A stretch of 64,000 nt of DNA from positions 62,001 through 126,000 of the forward strand of contig JADJDV010000007.1 in NCBI GenBank assembly GCA_016702555.1, written 5' to 3'. The DNA comes from Burkholderiales bacterium. Its GTDB lineage: Bacteria; Pseudomonadota; Gammaproteobacteria; Burkholderiales; Burkholderiaceae_C. Both the position numbers and the translations under genes were made by a program. The notes beneath the pieces were generated by a model. The model did no database searches. It was not told the origin of the DNA and saw only the letters and a list, made by a program, of their open reading frames with translations. Positions within the stretch are counted from its first letter, which is position 1, and each line of letters begins with the position of its first letter. This document shows, piece after piece, positions 7,519-15,209 of this stretch.

Positions 7519-9934
7519 CCAATTCCGTGATGCCATGGCAGATGCGGGGCTTCATGCACCCGACACCATTCACGACGACGGCAAGCTGCACCGCTTCAAC
7601 TCCAGTGGACGACACGGCTGCCTCGGCGGTTGGTACGTTTTGCACGGCGACGGCGTGCCGGCCGGCATGTTCGGTGACTGGCGCCAGGGGCTTCAACAGT
7701 CCTGGTGCGCCAAGCCCGGGACCGACATGAGCGATGCCGAGCGGCAGGCCCACCGCGAGCGCGTGCAGGCCATTCAAGCGCAGCGTGACGCCGAGAAGAA
7801 GCGGGAGCAAGCCGCCGTGTCGAAGGCTGTGCAGGCCGAGTGGACGCAAGCCCCGCCTGCGCCGGCAGATCACCCCTACCTGCGCATCAAGTGCGTCAAG
7901 CCCCACGGCCTGCGCGCGAAGGGTGATGCGCTGCTGGTGCCCATGCGTGACACCGACGGCAAGACCTGGAGCATGCAGACCATCGCACCGGATGGTGCCA
8001 AGCGCTTCACGCTCGGTGGGCGCGTGCGGGGCTGTTACTACAGCATTGGCAAGCCGGCCGGCGTGCTGGTGGTGGCCGAGGGCTTTGCAACCGGCGCCAG
8101 CATCCACGAGGCCACGGGGCATGCGGTGGCAGTGGCCTTCAACGCCGGTAACCTGAAAGCGGTGGCCCAAGCGCTGCATGCCAAGTACCCCAAGCTACGG
8201 CTGATCCTGGCGGCTGACGACGACTGGCGCACCGAGGGCAACCCCGGCGTGACCAAGGCGCGCGAGGCCGCCCAGGCGGTGGGTGGCGCGGTGGCAGTGC
8301 CGGTGTTCTCCGAGGGGCGGGTGGAGAAGGCGACGGACTTCAACGATCTTCACCGGCAAGCGGGGGCTGAGTCCGTCAGGGCGTGCTTCAAGGGCGCCGC
8401 TCCCCCGGAGGCGCCGAAGGCGCCGGAGGGGGCCGGGGGCTTGTCGGAGGTGGCCGAGGACTGGACCGAGCCAGTGCCGTTGCCGGACAATCTCCCGCCG
8501 GTGATGTCGTTCGATGCCGATCTGCTGCCCGAGGCGCTGCGGGGCTGGGTGATGGACATCGCTCACCGCATGCAGTGCCCGCCGGACTTCACTGCGGTGG
8601 GGGCTTTGGTGGCCCTGTCCAGCCTGGTTGGTGCTCGCGCGGTGGTAAGGCCCAAGGCGCGTGATGACTGGCGCGTGGTGCCCAACCTGTGGGGCTTGAT
8701 CGTGGGTCGGCCCGGTGTGATGAAGTCGCCCGCACTGGCGCAGACGCTGAAGCCCCTGGAGCGGCTGGAAGCGGCCGAGCGGGAGCTGTGGGCGGTAGAG
8801 CACCAGGCGTGGCAGATCGACTGCAAGGTGTCGGGCATGGCCGCCGAGACGAACGAGAAGCAAGCCCGTGCGCTGGCCGTCAAGGAGCCTAACAAGGCCC
8901 GTGCGCTGCTGCAACCGGTGGATCAGCCCGCTGAGCCGGTGGCGCGCCGCTTCGTGGTCAACGACGCCACGGTGGAGAAGCTGGCTGACCTGCTGACGCA
9001 GAACCCGTGGGGCACGCTGGCCTACCGTGATGAGGTGCACGGCCTGCTGTGCAGCCTGGACAAGCAGGGTCAGGAAGGCAGCCGCGCGTTCTACCTGCAA
9101 GCCTACGACGGCAACCAGGGCTACACGGTGGACAGGATCGGCCGGGGCACCCATCACATCCCCCGCGTGTGCCTGGCGCTGCTGGGAGGCATCCAGCCGG
9201 GCAAGGTGCAGAGCTACGTGCGTGAGGCCGTCAATGGTGGCGCCAGCGACGACGGCCTGTTGCAGCGCTTCGGACTGACCGTGTGGCCGGACGTGACCCG
9301 TGAATTCGTGTACGTTGACCAGTGGCCCGACACGGCGGCAAAGCAGGCGGCTTGGGCGGTGTTCGAGCGGCTGGCCCAGTTGCAGCCTGCCAATGACACC
9401 GAAGCCGTGGAGTGGCGCTTCAGCCCCGAAGCACAGGCGCTGTTCGTGGAGTGGATGGCGCCGTTCGAGACTGAGATTCGCGGCGACGAACTGCACCCGG
9501 CGCTGGTGTCGCATCTGGCCAAGTACCGCAAGCTGGTGCCGGCGCTGGCGCTGCTGTTCGCGCTGGTGGACACCCCGGACAACGGTGGGGTGATCGAGGA
9601 TCGGGAGCTGACCCGCGCGCTTGCTTGGTCGGAGTACCTACGCACCCATGCCGAGCGGCTGTACGCGGCAGCGATGACACCGGACACGGATGGTGCGCGG
9701 TTGCTGCTGGATCGCATCCGAGCCGGGAAGCTGGGCCACGGGTTCAAGCCGTGGGAGGTGGCAGTCAAGCACTGGGCCGGGCTGACGACGCCGGACGCGG
9801 TGCGCAAGGCCGCCGACCTCCTGGCCGAGCATGGGTGGCTGCGGCAGGAGGTGGTCCCGGCGGGGGCTTCTGGCGGGCGACCCAGCGAGCGCTACGTGAT
9901 CCATCCGATGCTGCTGAACGGGGGTGAGGCATGA
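7505..9934 (+). CDS. TOPRIM/DUF3987 primase-helicase of the element
   Basis: This 809-residue replication protein combines two activities. Residues ~110-290 form a TOPRIM primase part (EGFATGASIHEATG holds the catalytic glutamate; LRLILAADDD holds the acidic pair). The C-terminal ~450 residues are DUF3987, a P-loop ATPase typical of phage and island helicases. Its nucleotide loop is GRPGVMKSP at ~400-410, with a Walker B-like YRDEVHGLL. The ATG at 7505 is preferred over the longer open frame because it gives the usual MQAVDQFRDAM start. It would start element DNA replication, as alpha protein does in P4. Confidence 0.9.
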   Translation: MQAVDQFRDAMADAGLHAPDTIHDDGKLHRFNSSGRHGCLGGWYVLHGDGVPAGMFGDWRQGLQQSWCAKPGTDMSDAERQAHRERVQAIQAQRDAEKKREQAAVSKAVQAEWTQAPPAPADHPYLRIKCVKPHGLRAKGDALLVPMRDTDGKTWSMQTIAPDGAKRFTLGGRVRGCYYSIGKPAGVLVVAEGFATGASIHEATGHAVAVAFNAGNLKAVAQALHAKYPKLRLILAADDDWRTEGNPGVTKAREAAQAVGGAVAVPVFSEGRVEKATDFNDLHRQAGAESVRACFKGAAPPEAPKAPEGAGGLSEVAEDWTEPVPLPDNLPPVMSFDADLLPEALRGWVMDIAHRMQCPPDFTAVGALVALSSLVGARAVVRPKARDDWRVVPNLWGLIVGRPGVMKSPALAQTLKPLERLEAAERELWAVEHQAWQIDCKVSGMAAETNEKQARALAVKEPNKARALLQPVDQPAEPVARRFVVNDATVEKLADLLTQNPWGTLAYRDEVHGLLCSLDKQGQEGSRAFYLQAYDGNQGYTVDRIGRGTHHIPRVCLALLGGIQPGKVQSYVREAVNGGASDDGLLQRFGLTVWPDVTREFVYVDQWPDTAAKQAAWAVFERLAQLQPANDTEAVEWRFSPEAQALFVEWMAPFETEIRGDELHPALVSHLAKYRKLVPALALLFALVDTPDNGGVIEDRELTRALAWSEYLRTHAERLYAAAMTPDTDGARLLLDRIRAGKLGHGFKPWEVAVKHWAGLTTPDAVRKAADLLAEHGWLRQEVVPAGASGGRPSERYVIHPMLLNGGEA

Positions 9935-10590
9935 AGTGGCTGGCCCGCCTGAAAACTGGAAAGCCCCTTAATGAGCACGCTAGTAAACCTAGAAAACCCG
10001 GTTCTCTAGGTTCTCTAGCGTCACTGAATAGGGGTGATGGAGGTTTCCTAGGTTCTCTAGCGTCACTGGATGGGGGCTTCCGGGTTTTGCCCCTGGCCGT
10101 CGATCAGGCAGCCAACGACCAGACCAGCGACCCGGTGGGGATCATCGTGGCGGGGGATGGCGCCGCGATTCGGAGCGTTCCGCGCGGGCGCACGCGAAGC
10201 GCCTCACCGCACGCATCGCAGGCGCGCGCGCAAAGCGGGGCGGTGCCGGGGCTGACCCCCGGCGGCGACCTGATCGACGCGCCAGCCGCCATGTCCACCG
10301 CCGAGATTGACCTGTTCATGGCGCGGGTGGAGCGCTTCACCAGCCGGGGGCTTCCGGGTCGGGGGCTTCCCGGTTGGGCTGAGAACCTGGCCGACAGGCT
10401 GCTGGTGCGCGACCGTGAGGGCGATGACCGGCGGATGTGCATCGAGTGCCGGCACTGCACCAGCGGGCGTTCCTGCGGCCGCGCGCGGGCGGCTGGGCTG
10501 AGTCATCAGGAACTGGGTGAGTTGGCGGTCATGCTTCAGCGCTGCCCCACCTTCGCGCCGGCCATCCGCACGGAAGGAGCAAGGCCATGA
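9931..10590 (+). CDS. Cysteine-rich hypothetical protein with repeated N-terminus
   Basis: The start overlaps the primase stop (ATGA). The 219-residue product has a low-complexity N-terminus (GSLGSLASL repeated) encoded by AT-richer iteron-like DNA. The C-terminal region has CIECRHCTSGRSCGRA then LQRCPTF, likely a zinc-binding site. The same position in related islands is often occupied by a small Cys-rich protein, but the function is unknown. The coding sequence may be constrained by the DNA repeats rather than by protein function at its start. Confidence 0.6.
   Translation: MKWLARLKTGKPLNEHASKPRKPGSLGSLASLNRGDGGFLGSLASLDGGFRVLPLAVDQAANDQTSDPVGIIVAGDGAAIRSVPRGRTRSASPHASQARAQSGAVPGLTPGGDLIDAPAAMSTAEIDLFMARVERFTSRGLPGRGLPGWAENLADRLLVRDREGDDRRMCIECRHCTSGRSCGRARAAGLSHQELGELAVMLQRCPTFAPAIRTEGARP
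10000..10068 (+). repeat. Iteron-like decamer GGTTCTCTAG cluster, candidate replication origin
   Basis: GGTTCTCTAG occurs at 10000-10009, 10009-10018 and 10051-10060. The last two lie inside a 21-base perfect repeat (10006-10026 and 10048-10068) with a 42-base period. A reverse copy with one mismatch, CTAGAAAACC, lies just upstream. The cluster sits directly after the primase gene in an AT-rich pocket. P4 uses decameric iterons bound by its primase-helicase, so an origin is a reasonable guess. Confidence 0.45.
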
Positions 10591-10919
10591 TCGATGGACT
10601 GATCGCCGGCAAGCTGCACGGCCAGCCCCAGCAGCGCACCGGCCAGAGCGGCAAGCCATTCACCACGGCGAAGGTGCGAACGGCCACCAAGGACGGCGGT
10701 ACGGTCTTCGTGAACGCCATCGCCTTCGCGCCAGCGGCGCAGGCGGCTTTGCTGGCGCTGGCTGAAGGTGACAGCGTGGCCCTGTCGGGTGAACTGACGC
10801 CCAAGGTCTGGACGGACAGGGAGGGGGTCACGCATCCCGCTCTCGACCTGGTGGCCCACGCGGCGCTGACGGCCTACCACGTCAGCCGCAAGCGCCAGGC
10901 GGTGGAGGGGCAGCCTTGA
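10587..10919 (+). CDS. SSB-like single-stranded DNA-binding protein of the element
   Basis: This 110-residue protein begins MIDGLIAGKLHGQPQQRTGQ and continues with KPFTTAKVRTATKDGGTVFV and LLALAEGDSVALSGELTPKVW. This is the OB-fold strand pattern of SSB-like and PriB-like proteins on phages and islands. It overlaps the upstream gene by 4 bases and sits just after the primase-helicase, which supports a role in element replication. It lacks the acidic C-terminal tip of bacterial SSB. Confidence 0.75.
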   Translation: MIDGLIAGKLHGQPQQRTGQSGKPFTTAKVRTATKDGGTVFVNAIAFAPAAQAALLALAEGDSVALSGELTPKVWTDREGVTHPALDLVAHAALTAYHVSRKRQAVEGQP

Positions 10920-11236
10920 CCGACGCGCTGCGCAAGCTCCTGCGCGCCCATAACGAGGAACACAGGCGAGTGGCCGATGCCTGGCGGGCGCGAAGCTACT
11001 CCTATCCGCCGCCCAAGTTTCCAGTGCTCTCCGAGGAGCTGCGCGGCCTGACGTGCGGTGCCAGGACGCGGGCCGGCACGCCGTGCAAGCAGAAGGCGCT
11101 GTACTCCAACGGCCGGTGCAAGCAGCATGGGGGGTTGTCGACCGGTCCTCAGACTGAGGCCGGGAAGGAGCAGGCGCGCATCAACGGGCGCAAGGGCGGC
11201 CGGCCAAAGCGTGAACCGAAGTCCATGGACGGCTAA
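10916..11236 (+). CDS. HGGxSTGPxT-motif small protein
   Basis: The frame opens with TTG, overlapping the SSB-like stop. The 106-residue product has CGARTRAGTPCKQKALYSNG, then CKQHGGLSTGPQTEAGK, and ends with GRKGGRPKREPK. The Cys pattern and HGG-STGP-T signature are common in small phage and plasmid proteins of unknown role; the cysteines and histidine may bind zinc. It is the last clear gene of the element's operon. Confidence 0.65.
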   Translation: MTDALRKLLRAHNEEHRRVADAWRARSYSYPPPKFPVLSEELRGLTCGARTRAGTPCKQKALYSNGRCKQHGGLSTGPQTEAGKEQARINGRKGGRPKREPKSMDG

Positions 11237-11294
11237 GGAAACACTATCCCTGCGGGGGTTCAGCGTGGTCGGTGAGCGGCTGCCCAAAAAGAGA

Positions 11295-11359
11295 TTCCCG
11301 GTCATCTGCACGCAATCGGTCGGGCTGCAATTGCCCGATACGGCGGCAGGGACCGGGAA
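11295..11359 (+). ncRNA. Nested stem-loop, candidate structured RNA at the end of the element operon
   Basis: A perfect 9-base outer stem, TTCCCGGTC (11295-11303) with GACCGGGAA (11351-11359), encloses an inner perfect 6-base stem, TCGGGC (11320-11325) with GCCCGA (11333-11338), around a 7-base loop. It lies 59 bases after the last gene. No T run follows, so it is not a standard terminator. It could be a 3'-UTR element, a small RNA or a DNA-level site. The function is unknown. Confidence 0.4.
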
Positions 11360-11719
11360 CATGGCGATCCTACCCCGGCAGGCCGACGGCGCTAAGCGCG
11401 GCATTCTCATGTGGGGCTTGCGTTGTCGGACAGAGCCCCCGGTACGTCGGATTTGGAGGCGGTGAGGCCTCTTGCCAACCTACTCCCGAAGCGATACCGG
11501 GGCTTGGGCATTGTGCGTCACTGGCCAGGCTGAGGGGCTTCGCCAGACGCATCGCGCGCGCGAGGCGGGATCAGAACCTGATAAAACCTGAGAATCCGAA
11601 CGTTCCGCGCGCGTGCGCGAGGCGTGAAGGTTCAAGCCGGTGTGGTGAAGAAATCCAACCCGGGGCGGAAGAAGGAATAATCCGTGCTTCGCCCAATGCA
11701 CCGCGACGAGAACGTATAG

Positions 11720-11905
11720 GCGTGGTGCCAGTATCAGGGGATTGCGTCGCACCCCGCGCCCCTGAGTTGGGCGAAATCTTTTTTCGTTCGCGATCCCTTG
11801 CACATCTCGGGCAGCGATTACACTGGCGCCGCTGCGGGTTACACGGTGCGAACCACCACGGTGCAAGGCAAGTATGGCCGGAGCCGCCGCAGTCGAAGCC
11901 CTTGA
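11720..11905 (+). pseudogene. Possible 3' remnant of a lost gene ending at a terminator
   Basis: A 62-codon stretch is open after a TAG at 11717 but has no ATG, GTG or TTG near its head. Its translation looks protein-like, for example FVRDPLHISGSDYTGAAAG then VRTTTVQGKYG. Its stop lies inside a perfect terminator hairpin, which is what the end of a real gene looks like. The parent family is not recognised, and this could be chance. Confidence 0.3.
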
Positions 11906-11925
11906 TCCGTCAAGGGCTTCTTTGT
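11896..11925 (+). terminator. Strong intrinsic terminator near the right end of the element
   Basis: AAGCCCTTGA (11896-11905) pairs perfectly with TCAAGGGCTT (11910-11919) around TCCG, followed by CTTTGTTT. It probably ends rightward transcription of the element before attR. The symmetric stem would also act for leftward reading. Confidence 0.85.
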
Positions 11926-12130
11926 TTCTGGCGCAGACGAGCCGTTTGCGTTGCCGAGTTGGGCGATACTGCTGCTGCCCGCTCCCGCAGCCGAGTCGCT
12001 AGAGTCAGCTTGGTTGCGCGTAGCACGGTCGGTGTCATTGGCCGCCATCGTGCACCGGGCCTCGATTCCTACCCTTTCCGACTGCCAAACCGGTGTTGCC
12101 GATGACCCACAAAGGGGGCAGCGCGACAAT

Positions 12131-12152
12131 TTGTTGGTATTTTTGTTGGTAT
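12131..12152 (+). promoter_or_regulatory. Right-end integrase arm-type-like sites
   Basis: Two direct copies of TTGTTGGTAT, at 12131-12140 and 12143-12152, sit 54 bases before the attR core. They match the four sites near attL. The shared motif at both ends supports a role in recombination. Confidence 0.55.
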
Positions 12153-12205
12153 ATACGGGAATCGGTAGCACGGAACCTAGCATTCATGCGGCCTACAGCC
12201 TGGTA

Positions 12206-12301
12206 TTCGATCCCCGCCAGTCGCCAAATCACCGGCTCAAGCAGTCCTGTAACGTCCCAGAACCCGCATGTTTCCTAGGCATGCGGGGTTTTTTTGTCTC
12301 A
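12206..12301. repeat. attR: second copy of the tRNA-Arg 3' end and terminator
   Basis: This copy begins with TTCGATCCCCGCCAGTCG and continues through a terminator hairpin (12261-12296) to GTCTCAG. It is the partner of 3681-3778. It lacks two bases of the tRNA end, so it no longer encodes a proper tRNA 3' end. What follows resembles the start of another copy of the element rather than ordinary chromosome. Confidence 0.85.
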
Positions 12302-12611
12302 GTTGGCCTCGCGTATGTACCATTGCATGCCGCCACTCGCCTTGGATTTGGTGGGAACAACGTGTTGAGAAACTACAGGGGCTGATGGTCGGGACGTGGT
12401 TCCCGTCAATCGGCCGCCGGCCAATCGCCGACATCACATCCACCGAACTGCTGGCGACGCTGCGCAGCGTGGAGGCCGCCGGAACAATTGACAAGGCCCA
12501 TACGCTCAAGCAGAACGCCGGCCAAGTGTTCCGCTACGGCGTGCCGACCGGGCGCGGCGAGAAGGATCCGACCGCCGCACTCACCGGCGCGCTGGCCCCG
12601 GTGGTGATCAC
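12224..12611 (+). pseudogene. Integrase remnant of a second, decayed tRNA-Arg element
   Basis: Codons 12382-12611 translate to LMVGTWFPSIGRRPIADITS and continue through TIDKAHTLKQNAGQVFRYG to LTGALAPVV. This is close to the internal part of the intact integrase at 4258-4488. The N-terminal ~120 codons are missing, and the catalytic half is cut off where mnmA begins. Together with the terminator copy upstream, this is the left end of a second element that sat in tandem and was mostly deleted. Confidence 0.85.
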
Positions 12612-13719
12612 CCCGCCACCCAAACACACCTCACCCTGGTACAGCACCGCGCTCTGACCGGGCGTGACGGCCCATTGGGCGTCGGCGAAGCGCAGGCGGA
12701 ATTGACCGGCGACATCGCCCGCCGCCAGCGTGCAGGCGGCGTCTTGCTGGCGGTAGCGCGCCTTGGCGGCGTAGTTGCCCGCCGATGGGGGCACGCCGGC
12801 CGTCCAGGCCGTGTCGTCGAACACCAACTCATGCGACAGCAGCCACGGATGGTCGTGTCCCTGCACGGCGTAGAGCGTGTTGCTGGCCATGTCCTTGCGC
12901 GCCACGTACCAGGGCAAGTGGTCGCCGCTCGCGCTGAGCCGCGTGGTCGCGCTGCGCGCCTTTTTCCTTCACGCCGCCAACGCCCAAGCCCTGGCGCTGG
13001 CCCAGGGTGTAGAAGGAGAGGCCGACGTGCTCGCCAATGGTGCGCCCGCGCTCGTCCTTGATCGGACCCGGTTGCGTCTGCAGGTAGCGGCCCAGGAACT
13101 CGCGAAACGGCCGCTCGCCGATGAAGCAGATGCCGGTGGAGTCCTTCTTCCTCGCGTTCGGCAGGCCGATGTCGGCGGCGATGCGGCGCACCTCGGTCTT
13201 GTGCAACTCGCCGACGGGGAACAGCGTGCGCGCCAGTTGCGCCTGCGTCAGGCGGTGCAGAAAGTAGCTCTGGTCCTTGGTGGGGTCGAGGCCCTTGAGC
13301 AACTCATGCCGCTGCGCTCCTTCGTTGAAGCGGACACGTGCGTAATGACCGGTGGCGATTTTCTCGGCCCCCAGGCGCATGGCGTGGTCGAGGAAGGCCT
13401 TGAACTTGATCTCGGCGTTGCACAGCACGTCGGGGTTGGGCGTGCGCCCGGCCGAGTACTCGCGCAGGAACTCGGCGAACACGCGGTCACGGTAGTCGGC
13501 GGCAAAGTTGACGTGCTCGATCTCGATGCCGATGACGTCGGCCACCGCGGCCGCGTCGACGAAGTCCTGGTTGGACGCGCAGTACTCGCTGTCGTCGTCG
13601 TCCTCCCAGTTCTTCATGAAGATGCCCACGACCTCGTGACCGGCTTGCTTGAGCAGGTAGGCGGTGACGGCGGAATCGACGCCGCCGGACAGGCCGACGA
13701 CGATGCGATGCTTGGGCAT
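12534..13719 (-). CDS. mnmA: tRNA 2-thiouridylase MnmA, frameshifted and with a replaced C-terminus
   Basis: MnmA adds sulfur to U34 of Lys, Glu and Gln tRNAs. The N-terminus has the P-loop GLSGGVDSA, and the middle has CNAEIKFK, YARV and DSTGICFIGER with a catalytic cysteine. The first frame ends in nonsense after GLGVGGVKEKG. The expected continuation (PWYVARKDM, then AAKARYRQ, then VTPGQSAVLYQGEVCLGGGV) is in the next frame, one base away, probably through an extra base in T5 (12961-12965). After GGGVI the frame runs antisense into the integrase remnant, giving a foreign tail to the stop at 12534. It may be a sequencing error or a real lesion. Confidence 0.85.
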
Positions 13720-13726
13720 TTCCCGA

Positions 13727-14485
13727 TTATCCGGCGCGGGCGAAAAACAGCGCGCTCATCACCAACCCCGTCACGATGACGATGCCGCGCACCACGCGCA
13801 CCGGCAATCGCCGCGCCAGGCGTGCGCCGGCAAAGCCGCCCAGGGTGGCGAATACGGCCATCAGCAGCGCCTGCTTCCAGACGATGGCGCCGCCGATGGC
13901 GAAGGCGATCACCGACACCACCGACAGCACGAAGGAGTTGAGGTTCTTCAGCGCGTTGACGGTGTTCAGCCGCGGCTCGCCGCACAGCAGGTACAGCGCC
14001 ATCAGCAGAATGCCCAGGCCGCCGTTGAAGTAGCCGCCATACACGGCCACCGCCAGCAGACCGATGTGGCGCCAGCGCGCCAGGCCACCACCGTGCCCGC
14101 CGCCGGCCCAGCGCGACAGTTGCGGGCCCAGCGCGAACAGCAGCGTGGCGAACAGCAGCAGCCAGGGCACGACGCCGGAAAACACTTTGGCCGGCGTCAC
14201 CAGCAGCGCCAGCGCGCCGGCCACGCCGCCCAGCGCGCTCAAGGCGACTTCACGCAGCAGCAGCGCGCGCGGCAGCGCCGCCAACTCCTGCCGGAACCCG
14301 AGCGCGCTGCCCAGGTAGCCGGGGCAGACGGCCAGCGCGCTGGTGGCGTTGGCGGAGATCGGCGGTACGCCGGTCCACACCAGCGCCGGAAAGGTGAGAA
14401 AGGTGCCACCGCCGGCGATGGCGTTCAGCACGCCGGCGGCGAAGGCGGCGCTGGCGAGCAGGGCGAGGGTGGTGATGGGATCCAT
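13727..14485 (-). CDS. TauE/SafE-family membrane permease
   Basis: This 252-residue integral membrane protein has about eight hydrophobic segments. The N-terminal GVLNAIAGGGTFLTFPALVW carries the glycine-rich motif of the TauE/SafE (sulfite exporter) family. The substrate is unknown; family members move sulfur-containing anions or small organic acids. It ends 7 bases before mnmA on the same strand, so the two are probably co-transcribed. Confidence 0.88.
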   Translation of the reverse strand: MDPITTLALLASAAFAAGVLNAIAGGGTFLTFPALVWTGVPPISANATSALAVCPGYLGSALGFRQELAALPRALLLREVALSALGGVAGALALLVTPAKVFSGVVPWLLLFATLLFALGPQLSRWAGGGHGGGLARWRHIGLLAVAVYGGYFNGGLGILLMALYLLCGEPRLNTVNALKNLNSFVLSVVSVIAFAIGGAIVWKQALLMAVFATLGGFAGARLARRLPVRVVRGIVIVTGLVMSALFFARAG

Positions 14486-14561
14486 GGCGGGCGGATGGAT
14501 GAATGACTTTGCCGCTGCGCGGCATCAATGACGCGTGACCAGGCCTCGGGCGCGACGCCTG

Positions 14562-15047
14562 TCATGCGCCATGGCGTTCGGCACTCGGGTCCATCACCAC
14601 CGCCGACAGTTCAAAGCGCTGGCCGCGCAGATGGTCCTGCACGCAGCGCCACACCAGCGGGCTGCGGTGACGTGCGCGGCTGGCCTCGATCTCGGCCGGC
14701 GTCATCCACAGGGTGCGCACGATGCCGGCGTCGAGTGCGCGCTGCGGCTCGGGCGCCGATGCGTGGCCGCAGAAGGCCACACGCAGCCAGGTGCTTGCCG
14801 TGCCCTCGGCATCGGCCGCGGCCGCCAGGTAAACGCCGAGCAGGGCGGTGGGTGTGAAGTGGCGTCCGGTCTCTTCCATCGCCTCGCGCACCGCGCCTTG
14901 CTGCGGCGATTCGCCCGGCTCCAGATGCCCGGCGGGGGTGTTCAGGCACAGGCCGGCGGCGGTCTGCTCTTCCACCATCAGATACCTGCCCTCGTGCTCG
15001 ATCACCGCCGCCACCGTGACGCTGGGTTTCCATCGCGTTTCGCCCAT
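14562..15047 (-). CDS. Nudix hydrolase, NudJ-like
   Basis: The ~161-residue enzyme hydrolyses nucleoside diphosphate-type substrates. The Nudix box GX5EX7REUXEEXG is complete: GHLEPGE, seven residues, then REAMEETG. The start MGETRWKPSVTVAAV is chosen; a second ATG three codons upstream (15056) is equally possible, and longer in-frame starts look unlikely. It resembles NudJ, which in many proteobacteria sits beside mnmA; here a permease gene separates the two. Confidence 0.88.
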   Translation of the reverse strand: MGETRWKPSVTVAAVIEHEGRYLMVEEQTAAGLCLNTPAGHLEPGESPQQGAVREAMEETGRHFTPTALLGVYLAAAADAEGTASTWLRVAFCGHASAPEPQRALDAGIVRTLWMTPAEIEASRARHRSPLVWRCVQDHLRGQRFELSAVVMDPSAERHGA

Positions 15048-15209
15048 GGCGGACATTATCGGCGCGCGCCAACGGGTGCCGTGGTGGCGGCGGCCGGATG
15101 CCTCACAATCCACGCTTTGGCTTTTGTTAAGCTTGCGGCCCGCTGACCCAATCGGCGCCGCATCGGGCGGTCCGGTCGGACGGCCAAACCCTGAATGAGG
15201 AGATGATCC

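Larger units (their letters stand above)
11237..12205. other. Gene-poor right end of the element
   Basis: I see no convincing intact gene in these ~970 bases. They hold a nested stem-loop (11295-11359), a decayed coding-like stretch (11720-11905), a strong terminator (11896-11925), the arm-type-like sites (12131-12152), and otherwise unremarkable sequence. An open frame from 11272 to 12105 reads as low-complexity Arg-rich protein and is probably not translated. The region may once have carried cargo that has been lost. Confidence 0.6.
3681..12301 (+). mobile_element. 8.6-kb integrative element in tRNA-Arg(CCG), P4/satellite-like
   Basis: The element lies between direct repeats of the tRNA 3' end. 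It starts with a tyrosine integrase next to attL and then carries a leftward-to-rightward set of tightly packed genes: AlpA-type regulator, small unknown proteins, a TOPRIM/DUF3987 primase-helicase, an SSB-like protein and an HGG-motif protein. Most junctions overlap by 1-4 bases, so most of the genes from 5583 to 11236 are likely one operon. No structural phage genes, relaxase, defence genes or resistance genes are evident. This content resembles P4-like satellites or cryptic replicative islands. Mobility is inferred from intact-looking integrase and repeats only. Confidence 0.85.

Noticed and set aside
11272..12105. A 277-residue open frame at the right end of the element
   Set aside because: It is Arg/Ala/Gly-rich low complexity, has no motif or ribosome site, and crosses a terminator.
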